NCBI GenBank assembly: GCA_907165275.2
Contig: OU015650.1
Span: forward strand, 2,262,001 to 2,326,000
Origin: Zygaena filipendulae
Taxonomy: Eukaryota; Arthropoda; Insecta; Lepidoptera; Zygaenidae
Direction: 5' to 3'
Length of the DNA: 64,000 nt
Of the stretch, positions 55,101 to 64,000 are shown piece by piece. Each line of letters starts with the position of its first letter. Within the stretch, counting starts at the first letter, position 1. The translations under genes were made by a program, and so were the position numbers. The notes beneath the pieces were generated by a model that was not told the DNA's origin, ran no database searches, and saw nothing but the letters and a program-made list of their open reading frames with translations.

Positions 55101-58100
55101 AAAACACAGTGCTGCTTCTACAAACCGCCAGGTATGACGAACAGACGTCATTCCCAGTTTAACAACTGTAAATATTTCAGCAGCAAAGCCTTCGCATAGA
55201 ATCTAATTGTTGAGCTACAATCCTGGCCGGCCTGAACCTTTGATGACCTTCAGATACTTGTAGTTATCTTCTTCTATATTTTTTTTGTGATTTGATAAGT
55301 TTTTTATATTATTTTGCAGGTTTTTAGTAAAATCATGCCACCTTGAATCAGCAAATTTAAATTCAACAACAGCTTATTTAAAAACGACCAGTACCACATT
55401 ACGAGAAAAATGTAACAACTGGGAAAACACTGTTGAAGGAATCATAAAAGGTTTCCAAATTGTTGGTGCGAGGTTTGTACCAATAATTTTTTTATAATTA
55501 TTCTTTTAAGTCGCGGTATTTTCTTGTTTTTGTTTTTTCATAAATTTATAAATGCAGTGAAAGTTATGTAAGAATATAGGCTACTATAGGCTTTTATTAC
55601 TGTCTAATGAACACACAGTACCTATAGGTAGAGACAATAGAGGGAAAAACTTAATGGCACCTACCTACTCGGTGAAATTTTCGTGTTGAAATTTAATATG
55701 GAAGTATTTTAGAGCCCGTCTTTAATGCACTATTGAGAATTTTACTATCGAAATGACAAGTATTGCCGTAGCAAACTTCTCAATAGTGTCTTCTCTCTAA
55801 AATGCTTCCATAGTAAATTTCAATACAAAAATTTCACCGTGTGCCTACTGCCTACGTATGGATACATAGGGAAATTTTTGTGATCATATTTGGGTTTTTC
55901 CAGAAAAATTGGTTTGTGTGTAAATAACATAAACAAAAGAGTAGCGTCCGGTATGCGTTACGAAGATGCTTGGAATATGACTTCGGTGCAACTTGTTGCT
56001 GCAGCAAAGGTAAAACATCATTGGCTGTTACGGAATGATAAGAATCCTGTATTATTCAGCAATACAACAGCTTTATCAGTGAAAGAATTTTTAAATCGGT
56101 TCAGTAGTCCCATAGAGTCCCATACCCCATTAGTGTAGATTAGAAAGGCGTTAAGCATCTCATGCACCGGAATTTAATGTTTTTCGTAGTTCACCGACCT
56201 TTCTAATATAAAATATTAAAATATTACTTTCTGAGAAATAAAATTATTATTATTATTATAAGCTTCACGACTATAGATGGGCTATCAACCCAGTTCAAAC
56301 CTGGTGCTTTGGTTTAAAAGCCCAGGGAGCTTTTATGGGCTTAAACCCACGCAGCGAGTTTAAATCGGGTAGATTGCCCATCTATATTCTATTCACGACC
56401 GTTGATCAGATCTTGTTTTGATTTTCTGCTCACAACCTTTTGTAATTGTATGTATAGAATCTATATTACTTTTACTTAGAGAGAAAATACACAAAGTTGT
56501 TTACAACTACATGAGCAGCTATGCTAAAGTTTGCTATATACTGTAACTATTTCTTGTCTGTTTGACTTATAAAATAAATACTACCTATGTTTCCGTTAAC
56601 TTTAGATGCACTGCCGAGTATTTATAATATCAAGTTTTTACGAAGAGATAACAAAAGGATCTCATAGTAATAATATGTCATCGGAATTGAAAAAAGTTTT
56701 GAAACAACTCGTGGAGTTATATGCAGTGTATTGGGCATTGGAGACACTACGCGACTTGCTGCAGGTAAGAATATATTTACAAGGTACGAAAACTGCTTAG
56801 ATAACACCGCCGCTAGCATTTTAAGTGTCACTTACAGCTCGCTACATAATATGTATTTCAATTATAATTTGCTAAAATCTACAATACCTACCGATTGCCA
56901 TAGTCAGCTTATTTATTTTTAGGTGAGCCCTACCTACTCTACGATCCCACACAATTACCACAAATGTTATTTATTTATTTATTTTATTTAACAATTAATG
57001 CACACAAGGACAACAAAAAAGGAAAAAAAAGTATAAAACTAATCATGTACAAGGGTCATGCTTATTCCATGTGGAATTTCTTCCAGCAGACCCGCAACAG
57101 GAAAAGAGAAAAGAATAGGCTGATCTGGTCTGATCTGTTAATTAATTTTTCAACTATATTTGCCACAACCGTATGATAGAGTTGAAAGTTTTTCTTAAAT
57201 CTCGACTTTCACGAAAATTTCTAATCATAAATTTACGTTGTCATAAGTATAGGTGCCCTGACTTGGTATCCCTTTCCACACCTTTATAAACAGTAATATC
57301 GTACTTCGACTCTGCTTTGATATTATGTTAGTACCTACCTAAGCTAGAATTTTTCTTTTTTATCTTTTCTATAATCTATTGTATAAAATAACTATTTAAT
57401 GATGTCGCCGTGATGTGTTCCCGGGGTTCAACCTACTACGTCTTCCGCGAATTTTTAGCACATTTTTAATTTCGAACGGAATTTTGATTGAAAGCAACGC
57501 TCTATTGTTTAATATCTCTATGGCGATTTTTTACTACGTAATGGGTTAAGTTAACTAATTTTTTTTATAAATATTGGACACCTATTTTTTATTTTTCTAC
57601 GTAAGTCATCAATAAGTAACGGCGATACATTGAATTGCAATTTCGCGTGACGTCAATATTTAATAATAATAATCCACATCACAACACACAGAAACGGATC
57701 TACTTGATCCCACAGTAAGCTATTATTAGCTTGTGTCGTGGAAACCAAGCAAACGTGGTATATACTACATAGAATTACTTATATACTATACTATAGATAT
57801 ATAAACACACCCAGACTGGAAAATGGAACCCTGTGTTCATTACACAAAGTCCACCTCCATCGGGAATCGAACCCGGAACCCCTTGTTAGCGGGTAGGCAT
57901 GGTGACCTCTGCGCCAATCGAGTCGTCAAATAATATACCTGGTATAAATATTTTTATGGGAGCTTATACCGGCTAATGACGTCACGAGCCCCCGCCCTAA
58001 ACTTTATTTATTTATTTATTTTATTTATTGAAAAGAACGACCAACAAAGCATATACCGTAACATTGGTAGTGCTACAATATAGGATATTACAATGAAAAA

Positions 58101-59201
58101 ATTATGGCGCTGCCTCAATTATAGGTCGCAACTTTAATGGGCTTTATTTCTGTATATTTTCATTAATTTGAAAAAGCAAAAAATACCTACGTTACGGCTA
58201 CTACTAACTGACGGACAAATTAGAATTTTGATTTTCAAAAGTCGTCAACATCCCTATGGTAAGAAATAGAATGTTATATTGTAAAAGATGTTTTTCTTCT
58301 TCTTCTAGTACACAGGAATATCATCGCGAGACGTTGATCAACTTCAATTATGGTACGAAGAACTACTTCTTAGTATCCGTCCAAATGCAGTGGGATTGGT
58401 GGATGCTTTCGATATAAGGGATGAGGTAATCATCCTTTCTTCCTAAAGGAACTAGGAACTTCTTAGAATCCATCCAAATGCAGTGGGATTGGTAGATGCT
58501 TTCGATATAAGGGATGAGGTAATCATCCTTTCTTCCTAAATGCGACAGTAAATTTGTTTGTTGGTTACGCTTTTACGCCTCAACTACTTAACCGATCATC
58601 ACGAAATTTTGCATACACGTTGTCAGGGGTACAGAAAAAGACATAGAGCACTTTTATCCCGGAATTCTCACGGAAACTCCGAAAGTAACGCGGGTGAAAC
58701 CGCCGGGAATGGCTATTCATGTTGTGAAACGACCTTTTTATCAATGATATTTAATACATAAAATATAATTAAATATCATTGATTAAAAGGCCTTTTACAC
58801 GTTTTGTTTTGAAATTCGCCGCTACACCTACATCTTGTTGTAAGAAGTACGATTGTACGTACTACCTCTACCTATATTCTATTATATTTTAATAAAACTC
58901 TATCCACTTCTCTATACCTCGCCCGGTAGAGCTTGTTTTCTTTCACTGGTTGATATGGCCGTCCATTGGAGCCTTTTTTTCCAGTATTTTAAAATAGTTT
59001 TTAATAGTTTCTAGTTTTTTAATAGTGTGAATAAACTAGAACTGGGATTGCTTGCAGATCCTGCACTCAGCGCTGGGAGCGTACGACGGGCGCGTGTACG
59101 AGCGGCTGATGGAGGAGGCGCTCAAGAGCCCGCTCAACGCGGAGCCGGTCAACCGCAGCTTCCACCAGTACCTCAAGCCCTTCATGCAGGGGAAACTGTG
59201 A
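49146..59201 (+). CDS. Peroxisomal acyl-CoA oxidase, gene B (13 exons)
   Basis: Paralogue of ACOX-A. Exons: 49146-49278, 49448-49604, 50334-50502, 51631-51754, 52608-52852, 53533-53693, 54281-54443, 54941-55131, 55320-55472, 55904-56009, 56606-56764, 58309-58425, 59058-59201; 673 residues. The start is the first ATG after an adjacent in-frame TAA; a second in-frame ATG is at 49161. It keeps [52 protein letters not shown] and [16 protein letters not shown]. The C-terminus is GKL. Exon lengths and phases match gene A except in exons 1, 2, 9 and 11. Most exons are AT-rich and diverged from gene A, but exons 4 and 13 are GC-rich and nearly identical to it. The last part of exon 12 is duplicated in the next intron. 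Confidence 0.93.
49618..49853. mobile_element. MITE family E, copy 3, 13 bp from a splice donor
   Basis: Ends GGACACAGATAAGCAATAAC and TTGCTTATCTATGTCC, with AAAT on both sides. It lies directly behind the exon 2 donor (49605) of ACOX-B. Confidence 0.85.
50615..50805 (+). repeat. Short interspersed repeat K in ACOX-B intron 3
   Basis: A near-complete copy: TAATGTGAAAGTGTGAATGT, TCAATCACGCAAAAACGGCT, then GTGAAACCGCGGGGCACAAC and TAGT. Confidence 0.75.
50903..51331 (+). mobile_element. MITE family C, copy 2
   Basis: TACAGGAATATGTTTTATTC to AAAAATATTCCTGTA, alignable throughout with 13868-14316. It lies in ACOX-B intron 3. Confidence 0.75.
52023..52275. mobile_element. MITE D copy in ACOX-B intron 4
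   Basis: A complete-looking 253-bp copy: AGTCCGTCCTGTAGACTCAT, internal CGTGACGTGACAAGC and CTTTATCCAAGTATATTTTC, ending GACGGACT. It is the best single reference copy of family D in the window. Confidence 0.7.
52998..54030 (-). repeat. Three K-type repeats around ACOX-B exon 6
   Basis: Copies begin near 52998 (AGTTGTCCCCCGCAGTTTCA), 53200 (TAGCTGTCCCCCGCGGTTTC) and 53765 (TAGCTGTCCCCCGCGATTTC). The first two are close relatives, sharing CTTCAATCACTCTA and ATTGGTGAAAACCGCA. A family D remnant lies at 54055-54130. Confidence 0.65.
54545..54766. mobile_element. GC-rich foldback element carrying a nested MITE A
   Basis: The outer arms are CTCCACATTCGCGCGCGAAC...CGCGAAACA and the inverse complement ending GCGCGAATGTGGAG. 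Inside at 54622-54711 is a 90-bp deleted MITE A flanked by TTA on both sides. The whole interrupts a third element (left part 54481-54540) related to 55670-55839. It is in ACOX-B intron 7. Confidence 0.8.
55670..55839. mobile_element. MITE with CGGTGAAATTT ends
   Basis: A 170-bp foldback: CGGTGAAATTTTCGTGTTGA and its inverse ending TACAAAAATTTCACCG, with about 45-bp arms. It lies in ACOX-B intron 9, 64 bp before exon 10. Confidence 0.75.
56010..56605. other. ACOX-B intron 10
   Basis: No recognised element. About 56275-56390 has short inverted words around AAACCCA/GGGTTTA-like text (GGGCTATCAACCCAGTTCAA), possibly an old foldback. Confidence 0.4.
56765..58308. repeat. ACOX-B intron 11: LINE tail, MITE D and tRNA-SINE
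   Basis: 56965-57130 looks like a LINE 3' end (CTTATTCCATGTGGAATTTCTTCCAGCAGACCC). A family D element runs from about 57560 to 58216. It is interrupted by a tRNA-derived SINE (about 57665-57940, minus strand, GGTTCGATTCCCGATGGAGG) and by a short LINE-tail piece at about 58005-58130. Confidence 0.65.
58366..58540 (+). repeat. 93-bp tandem duplication of ACOX-B exon 12 end plus donor
   Basis: CTTCTTAG recurs at 58366 and 58459. The second unit copies the last 60 bases of exon 12, its donor GAG|GTAATC (58518) and about 20 intron bases. It differs by few changes, mostly G to A or T to A (GTATCCGT to GAATCCAT, GGTGGAT to GGTAGAT). The canonical exon ends at 58425; read-through meets TAA within eight codons. 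Confidence 0.9.
58550..58720 (+). repeat. Short interspersed repeat K in ACOX-B intron 12
   Basis: TTACGCTTTTACGCCTCAAC through CGCGGGTGAAACCGCCGGGA. It follows the exon duplication directly. Confidence 0.6.
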
Positions 59202-59223
59202 TATATTTTATATAAAACTTTGC

Positions 59224-59229
59224 AATAAA
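59224..59229 (+). terminator. Poly(A) signal of ACOX-B
   Basis: AATAAA, 22 bases after the stop codon; canonical, though close to the stop. Confidence 0.55.
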
Positions 59230-59309
59230 CCTAACGTATTTTATTTAATATCTTTATGAGGAAGCGTTTCTTATTCTCTACTGTACATGGGTAAGTTATT
59301 ATTGTTCAA

Positions 59310-61156
59310 GTTGCTGCTCCCCGCGTTAATTTCGGAGTTCCCGTAGGCATTCTGAGATAAAAAGTACCCTATGTATGTATATGCAAAATGTTATGGTGAT
59401 CGGTTCTCGGCTGATGTGATGATGCTGCAATTAATAGCTAAATACTTAACCAACTTAGGAAGAAAAAAGAAAACAGGAAATACTTAATTGCAACGTTTGA
59501 AGAGGCTGTTGGTATCGATATGAATTAAGCACATAGATGCAAACACGAAGGCAAAAATATCAGGAAAAATTAGGTTTTGTTAAGACTAAGGCCAAAATAT
59601 AGGTGCTAAGCGTAGAGATAAACTAGGCGCTATGCTTGTGTATAAGATAAGCACACAATGGTCATATACAAGGTTACTAGCTTAGTGACACATAAGCCAC
59701 TTTCGCGCTGTCTGTTGATGAGAACAGAACAAATACACTGTCCAAACAAAAGAAATAGGGATGTTGACAACTTTTGAAAATCAAAATTTTAATTAGTCCG
59801 TCTTTTAGATAATTAAAAATCATTAGACATGTATTTTTTTTATTTTTCAAATAGATGAAAATACACAGAGATAAAGCGCATTAAAATTTAGGGTGGGGGC
59901 TCGTGACGTCACTTACCGCTACAAGCCGCCATACAAACTGCACTAGTTAGTGACGTCACGCGAAATTTCAACTCAATGTATCTCTGTTATTTTTTGATTA
60001 CGTAAAAAAATAAAAAATACGTGTCCAATATTTTTTATTAATCTACAAGACGGACAAAAAAAAATTAGTCAAATATCCTATTACTGTTGAATTACTTAAT
60101 TGTATATAATTCAAATTCAAAGGTGTTGGATACCTGATATAAATCTTTCAAGACCTCGGTCATGAAGAATTCTAACATTTTTATGAGGAATTCAGATAGA
60201 CGATAAGTTAAGCGAAGATAATATGACGATGAGTTTGAGATTTTGATGCGCTCCAAAGTGGTTCCATTTTGAAAACAGCAGCAATTAAAACTTCTTCCAC
60301 TGAAAAATCACTAGGCGATTTACAAAAATAAACAATAATTGTTCGTTACGCGACTCGCATGGTGACAAAATAGGCACCTACCACCTAGGTCGTCGGGCGT
60401 CGGGCGTCGCTTGCAGTGTGACCAGCAGCGATAGGATGCATATGTCTGTTCACTAGGATCAGTCACTGAGTGAGTAGCTTGGCTTTTAGCAGTAAGTCCG
60501 CTCTCACCACATTGCAAGCGTGCGAGCGTGTCATCGTGAACAAAACAAACCATGTGGGCAGACACGAGCGGGCTTGGCACCGACTTCAAACCGATCTGTC
60601 TTTCGGATTAAATCAGTATTTTTTTATTATTTTTAACTTTTTATTGTTTATAAAGTACTAATTTCGGGATATAAAGTACCCTGTGTCACTCAGGACTACC
60701 GTAGCTTCCTATAAGTGAAAGAATTTTCAAAATCGGTTCAGTAGATCCAGGGATTACCTCCTACAACTCCACAAACTTACAAACCCACAAACTCACAAAC
60801 TTTACCTCTTTATAATATTAGTATAGACTATAGATAAGGATTAGATACTTTCCCTCTCAAAGAAGGAAGAATATAAATCAGTTCTATAGTAGATCAGATA
60901 ATGTAGTAATTATTATTATTATGTGTAGATAAAAAAATGGATATTTTTTGTACTTTATGTTTATAACTACGCAAACTGATAGATCCGGAAGGACACAATG
61001 TGAAGTCTGAGCCGGATTCAAGGTCAAACCACGAAGCACAACAGATTCCAACTAATCACAAAGCAGTTGTAACGGTCTTGAATATTCGTACCACAGCTCA
61101 GTTCAGTACCAACCGGTTAGCACGCTGGACCTCACGTGTTACAAAATATTCCTACA
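59310..61156. repeat. ACOX-B to ACOX-C intergenic region
   Basis: A K fragment lies at about 59310-59420 and a family D copy at 59794-60055 (AGTCCGTC to GACGGACA). A degraded piece of element B's inverted-repeat end is at about 60460-60660 (TGGGCAGACACGAGCGGGCT, CCGACTTCAAACCGATCTG). The final 500 bp should hold the ACOX-C promoter; no TATA box stands out. Confidence 0.5.
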
Positions 61157-64000
61157 ATGGCAGATAAAATCGTCAACAGACATTTAGTTATCGAAAGAAA
61201 TAAATGTAACTTCGATGTTAAAGAGTTAACTAACATCATTGATGGAGGTAAAGATAACACGGCTGCCAGAAAGGATATGGGTGAGTGCTACAATAATATA
61301 AATACTCTACATTAATTTATTTATTCAACTGGTTGTATGGATAAGTGGCTACATTATTGTATTTAGGTAGGTACCTAAGTTCTTAATGAATATTATTATT
61401 ATAATCAATTCGAAACTATTATTATGTCAAACTTTTTGCTTTGTAACAATTCTTAATTAAGACATACTTACTACATAGCAGCGCAATTAAAGTGCGCATA
61501 GTTAAGATTTGTATAAAAACTTATTTACATACCTAATAAATCTCTTCATTAAAAACAATTGATTTTAGTTTTGATAGCACAGAGAGTCAACTAAAGCGTA
61601 GGTACTGTGAAGAACCGTCTTATGTGTTATCTCATATTATCATCTTACCATGTGATACTTTCTCCTTACAATGTGCGAATGAGATGGAATATAATAAATA
61701 AATAAAAGATAGGATTAGATAAAGTTATATACGTAGATAGAAAAACAATTAAGTGTTTGGTATTAATAAAGTAGTAGTAGTTACTATCACTAGTAAAAAG
61801 CCTGTTAACTCCTGTTAAACGGTTATGTCAATGAACTGATTGAGGCACTCAGCAGCATGAAGAGAGAGAGAGAGAGAAAGAAGGCTGTCACATAGGTTGT
61901 ACGGTGCGTAAGTACAGACTATGTAACATGTTATATAACACGTCCGCATGGTGTAACATTGTTATACAACATTGCAACATTAGAATAACAATGCAATATA
62001 ACAATGTTATAATATGACCACTGTCATTTCTCGTTCTTCAGTGCTATGCTATCCATAATGTCGTCGTTGAGAGGATGTTTCAATAGCTGCGGCAGTGACT
62101 GTTGTAACAAAAGAAAACGAACGTGACTAAGTTATATAACAATGTTATATAACATGTTTTGTTATGTAGCGTGTACGCACCGGTAAATGCATTAATAATG
62201 TTAGTTATAGTGACAACATGGAGCAGCTGAGTCACTTTATCATTGGTTAAAGAAAACTCTCGAGAGTATATTGTGAACTTTATACAACTGAACTCAGCCT
62301 CGAGTAGGTATAAGGTATAATGGCCTTAAGTCAAGAGACAGTAGAGCCGGCAATCTTAGAATGATGTATTGTCATAGTAAGACTGTTTAACCGTATCCTT
62401 ATGTATTTTTTCTCACATCTGTACCTACTATCCTTACCCACGTTAATTTCGGAGTATGCATGAGAATTTTAAAGTATTTTAGTTTTGAGTTTATCCATTA
62501 CGATTTAAAAACATTCCAATCTTTTCTCTTTTGTTAATATGAGTAGGTAAGTTTAGTATTAATATGTGAGCATGATGAACTATTGAGGGTTGGATTATGT
62601 TCCTCGTTATAAACGACTGTAGTTATGTATATTCATAATAATCAATTTTCAGAAAACTTCATATTCAGTATAGAAGGCATCAAAGATGATATCCCTGAAG
62701 AATACATGAGCCATAAAGAAAAATATGAAAACGCCGTGAGGAAAGCCAGCGTGGTAATAAACCTTTTGCGGGATCATCCTCAAGGTATAAAAGTTCTGTC
62801 TTCATTAGATGCCTATGGGTAAGTAGGAAATGTACAAAAATGTATTTAATATTTAACATTTAGGAATACTCGGTAGGAAAGAAATATTGTGTTCGAGATA
62901 AATTCATGTCAAGCGCCCCCAAAAGATGGAGTCTCTGGACAATCCTTGGGAGATACCTATTTTACCCTAAGGTCAGCTTCGAAAATAGTAGAAATTAATT
63001 TAAAAATCTTCGTAGCGGTCATCATCATGACGTATGTAGTTGTAGCAATCATTTACTGACTAGAATACGGTTACAAAGTAGAGTTAGTGCTGGTAGATGG
63101 TAGAGAATAATAAATGTAAAACTGTATAATTCAGAATCCCGCTGCAAATAGAATCGCTTGCATTTCATTCTGACACCAAGTTATTAAAATACTGAATATG
63201 TTTTTGAAATTTCCGCTTTGCTGCTGCTGCTCTGTGCCATTTATTTAGAGTTAAAATTCTTGTAAACATATCAACCGTCAGACATCCACAGTTGGACAAA
63301 GGCCTACTCTAAGGGTCTCCGTGAGAACTAGACTTACGCTTCCGCGAGAGGTCTGCCCGTGGCCTGCCCACACCGCACCACTTTAATACGGGTAATATTG
63401 TTTTGTAGACCTTCAAATACATATCGAGTAATGACCGGAGTGACTAAGGATATATCGCCGTTCATGGTACATTTCGGAATGTTCCTGCCGACTATAATAA
63501 GCCAGGCATCGGATGATCAACGGGAAAAATGGTTGCTTAAAACACTTAATATGCAGATAATCGGGACATATGCACAGGTGGGTGTAAAGTATAATATAAC
63601 TTCCTGGTGTCCAAATCAACCGTCAAGAGGCTCATAACTGAAAGAAAAAAATAGATGCCTATGAGATGTAAATGGGGTTCCTTAAGATTGGACTCCGATT
63701 GCGCTTAAATTTAGGGATACCTACCGTAAATGTAGTAATGTGTCTAGATTTTACTGTTCGGTACTGAAAAAAAGTGACTGAAACGTCACAGCAATCAGTT
63801 TCCGCTTAGTGTAAAGGCTGCAATTTAAAAAAAATTTCTGTTAGAACGTTATAGAAGTTTCATTACATCCTTTCTTATACATATATTTATTCTCTTCCGT
63901 TATTCAGAAGTTTCTCCCTGCATTTATAACCGCATTAGATTTAAGTTAAATTTTGTTGAATTTATAGACAGAACTTGGACACGGATCATTTCTTAGAGGA
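61157..64000 (+). CDS. Peroxisomal acyl-CoA oxidase, gene C, 5' part
   Basis: Exons 1-4 of a third paralogue: 61157-61280, 62653-62818, 63409-63577 and 63968 to the window edge. Phases 1, 2 and 0 are identical to genes A and B, and exon 3 has the same 169-base length. Residues include NKCNFDVKELTNIIDGG, YMSHKEKYENAVRKASVV, FGMFLPTIISQASDDQREKW, IIGTYAQ and TELGHGSFLRG at the edge. These are the acyl-CoA oxidase N-terminal domain and the start of the flavin-binding region. The remaining nine exons should follow outside. It lies 1.96 kb downstream of ACOX-B on the same strand. Confidence 0.93.
61902..62182. mobile_element. MITE with CGGTGCGTA ends and TGTTATATAACA motifs
   Basis: Inverted ends CGGTGCGTA and TACGCACCG, followed inward by ACATGTTATATAACA-like sequence on both sides. 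A GA microsatellite (61860-61877) precedes it. It is in ACOX-C intron 1. Confidence 0.65.
63280..63385. repeat. Retroelement 3' fragment in ACOX-C intron 2
   Basis: CACAGTTGGACAAAGGCCTA followed by a GAGGTCTGCCCGTGGCCTGC stretch resembles a non-LTR tail common in Lepidoptera (family knowledge, not searched). It ends 24 bp before exon 3. Confidence 0.4.

Overview
The window looks like chromosomal DNA of a lepidopteran insect (moth or butterfly). The evidence is: spliced genes with AT-rich introns, two ZAD-type C2H2 zinc-finger genes (an arthropod-expanded class), an insect-like ribosomal protein L19 gene, an insect non-LTR retrotransposon, and dozens of copies of short repeats of the GCGGTTTCACCCGCG type that I associate with lepidopteran genomes. 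No species is claimed. All gene models were built by hand from splice sites; every internal exon keeps frame, and the protein families support the joins.

Layout. 1-6.1 kb: repeats, one small two-exon helix-turn-helix gene on the minus strand (3160-3585) and a doubtful 61-codon ORF. 6.1-21.1 kb: a 9-exon ZAD/nine-finger gene on the plus strand. A complete-looking LINE with two ORFs (7.9-13.1 kb) sits antisense in its third intron, and many foldback elements sit in the others. 22.5-25.7 kb: a second ZAD/nine-finger gene on the minus strand, convergent with the first and sharing its ZAD intron position. 26.8-40.6 kb: a 13-exon peroxisomal acyl-CoA oxidase (ACOX) gene on the minus strand. 43.0-45.7 kb: RpL19 on the plus strand. 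49.1-59.2 kb: a second complete 13-exon ACOX on the plus strand. 61.2 kb to the edge: the first four exons of a third ACOX on the plus strand.

The three ACOX genes share exon lengths and intron phases and form a cluster for peroxisomal fatty acyl-CoA beta-oxidation. RpL19 lies between the first, inverted gene and the other two. In insects such enzymes shorten acyl chains, including pheromone precursors; that use here is only an inference. ACOX genes A and B are well diverged over most exons, yet exons 4 and 13 are almost identical in DNA (3 differences in 124 and 3 in 144). The otherwise AT-rich gene B carries these exons as GC-rich islands. This is the strongest unusual signal in the window and points to exon-sized gene conversion from A to B.

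Other notable points: minisatellites directly abutting exon ends in ACOX-A and the first zinc-finger gene; a 93-bp duplication copying the end of ACOX-B exon 12 with its splice donor; a hydrophobic 188-codon ORF between the two LINE ORFs that overlaps the ORF2 start; a perfect-looking 273-bp tandem duplication inside a transposon; and several foldback families whose target-site duplications can be read directly (4-bp, 8-bp and TWA types).
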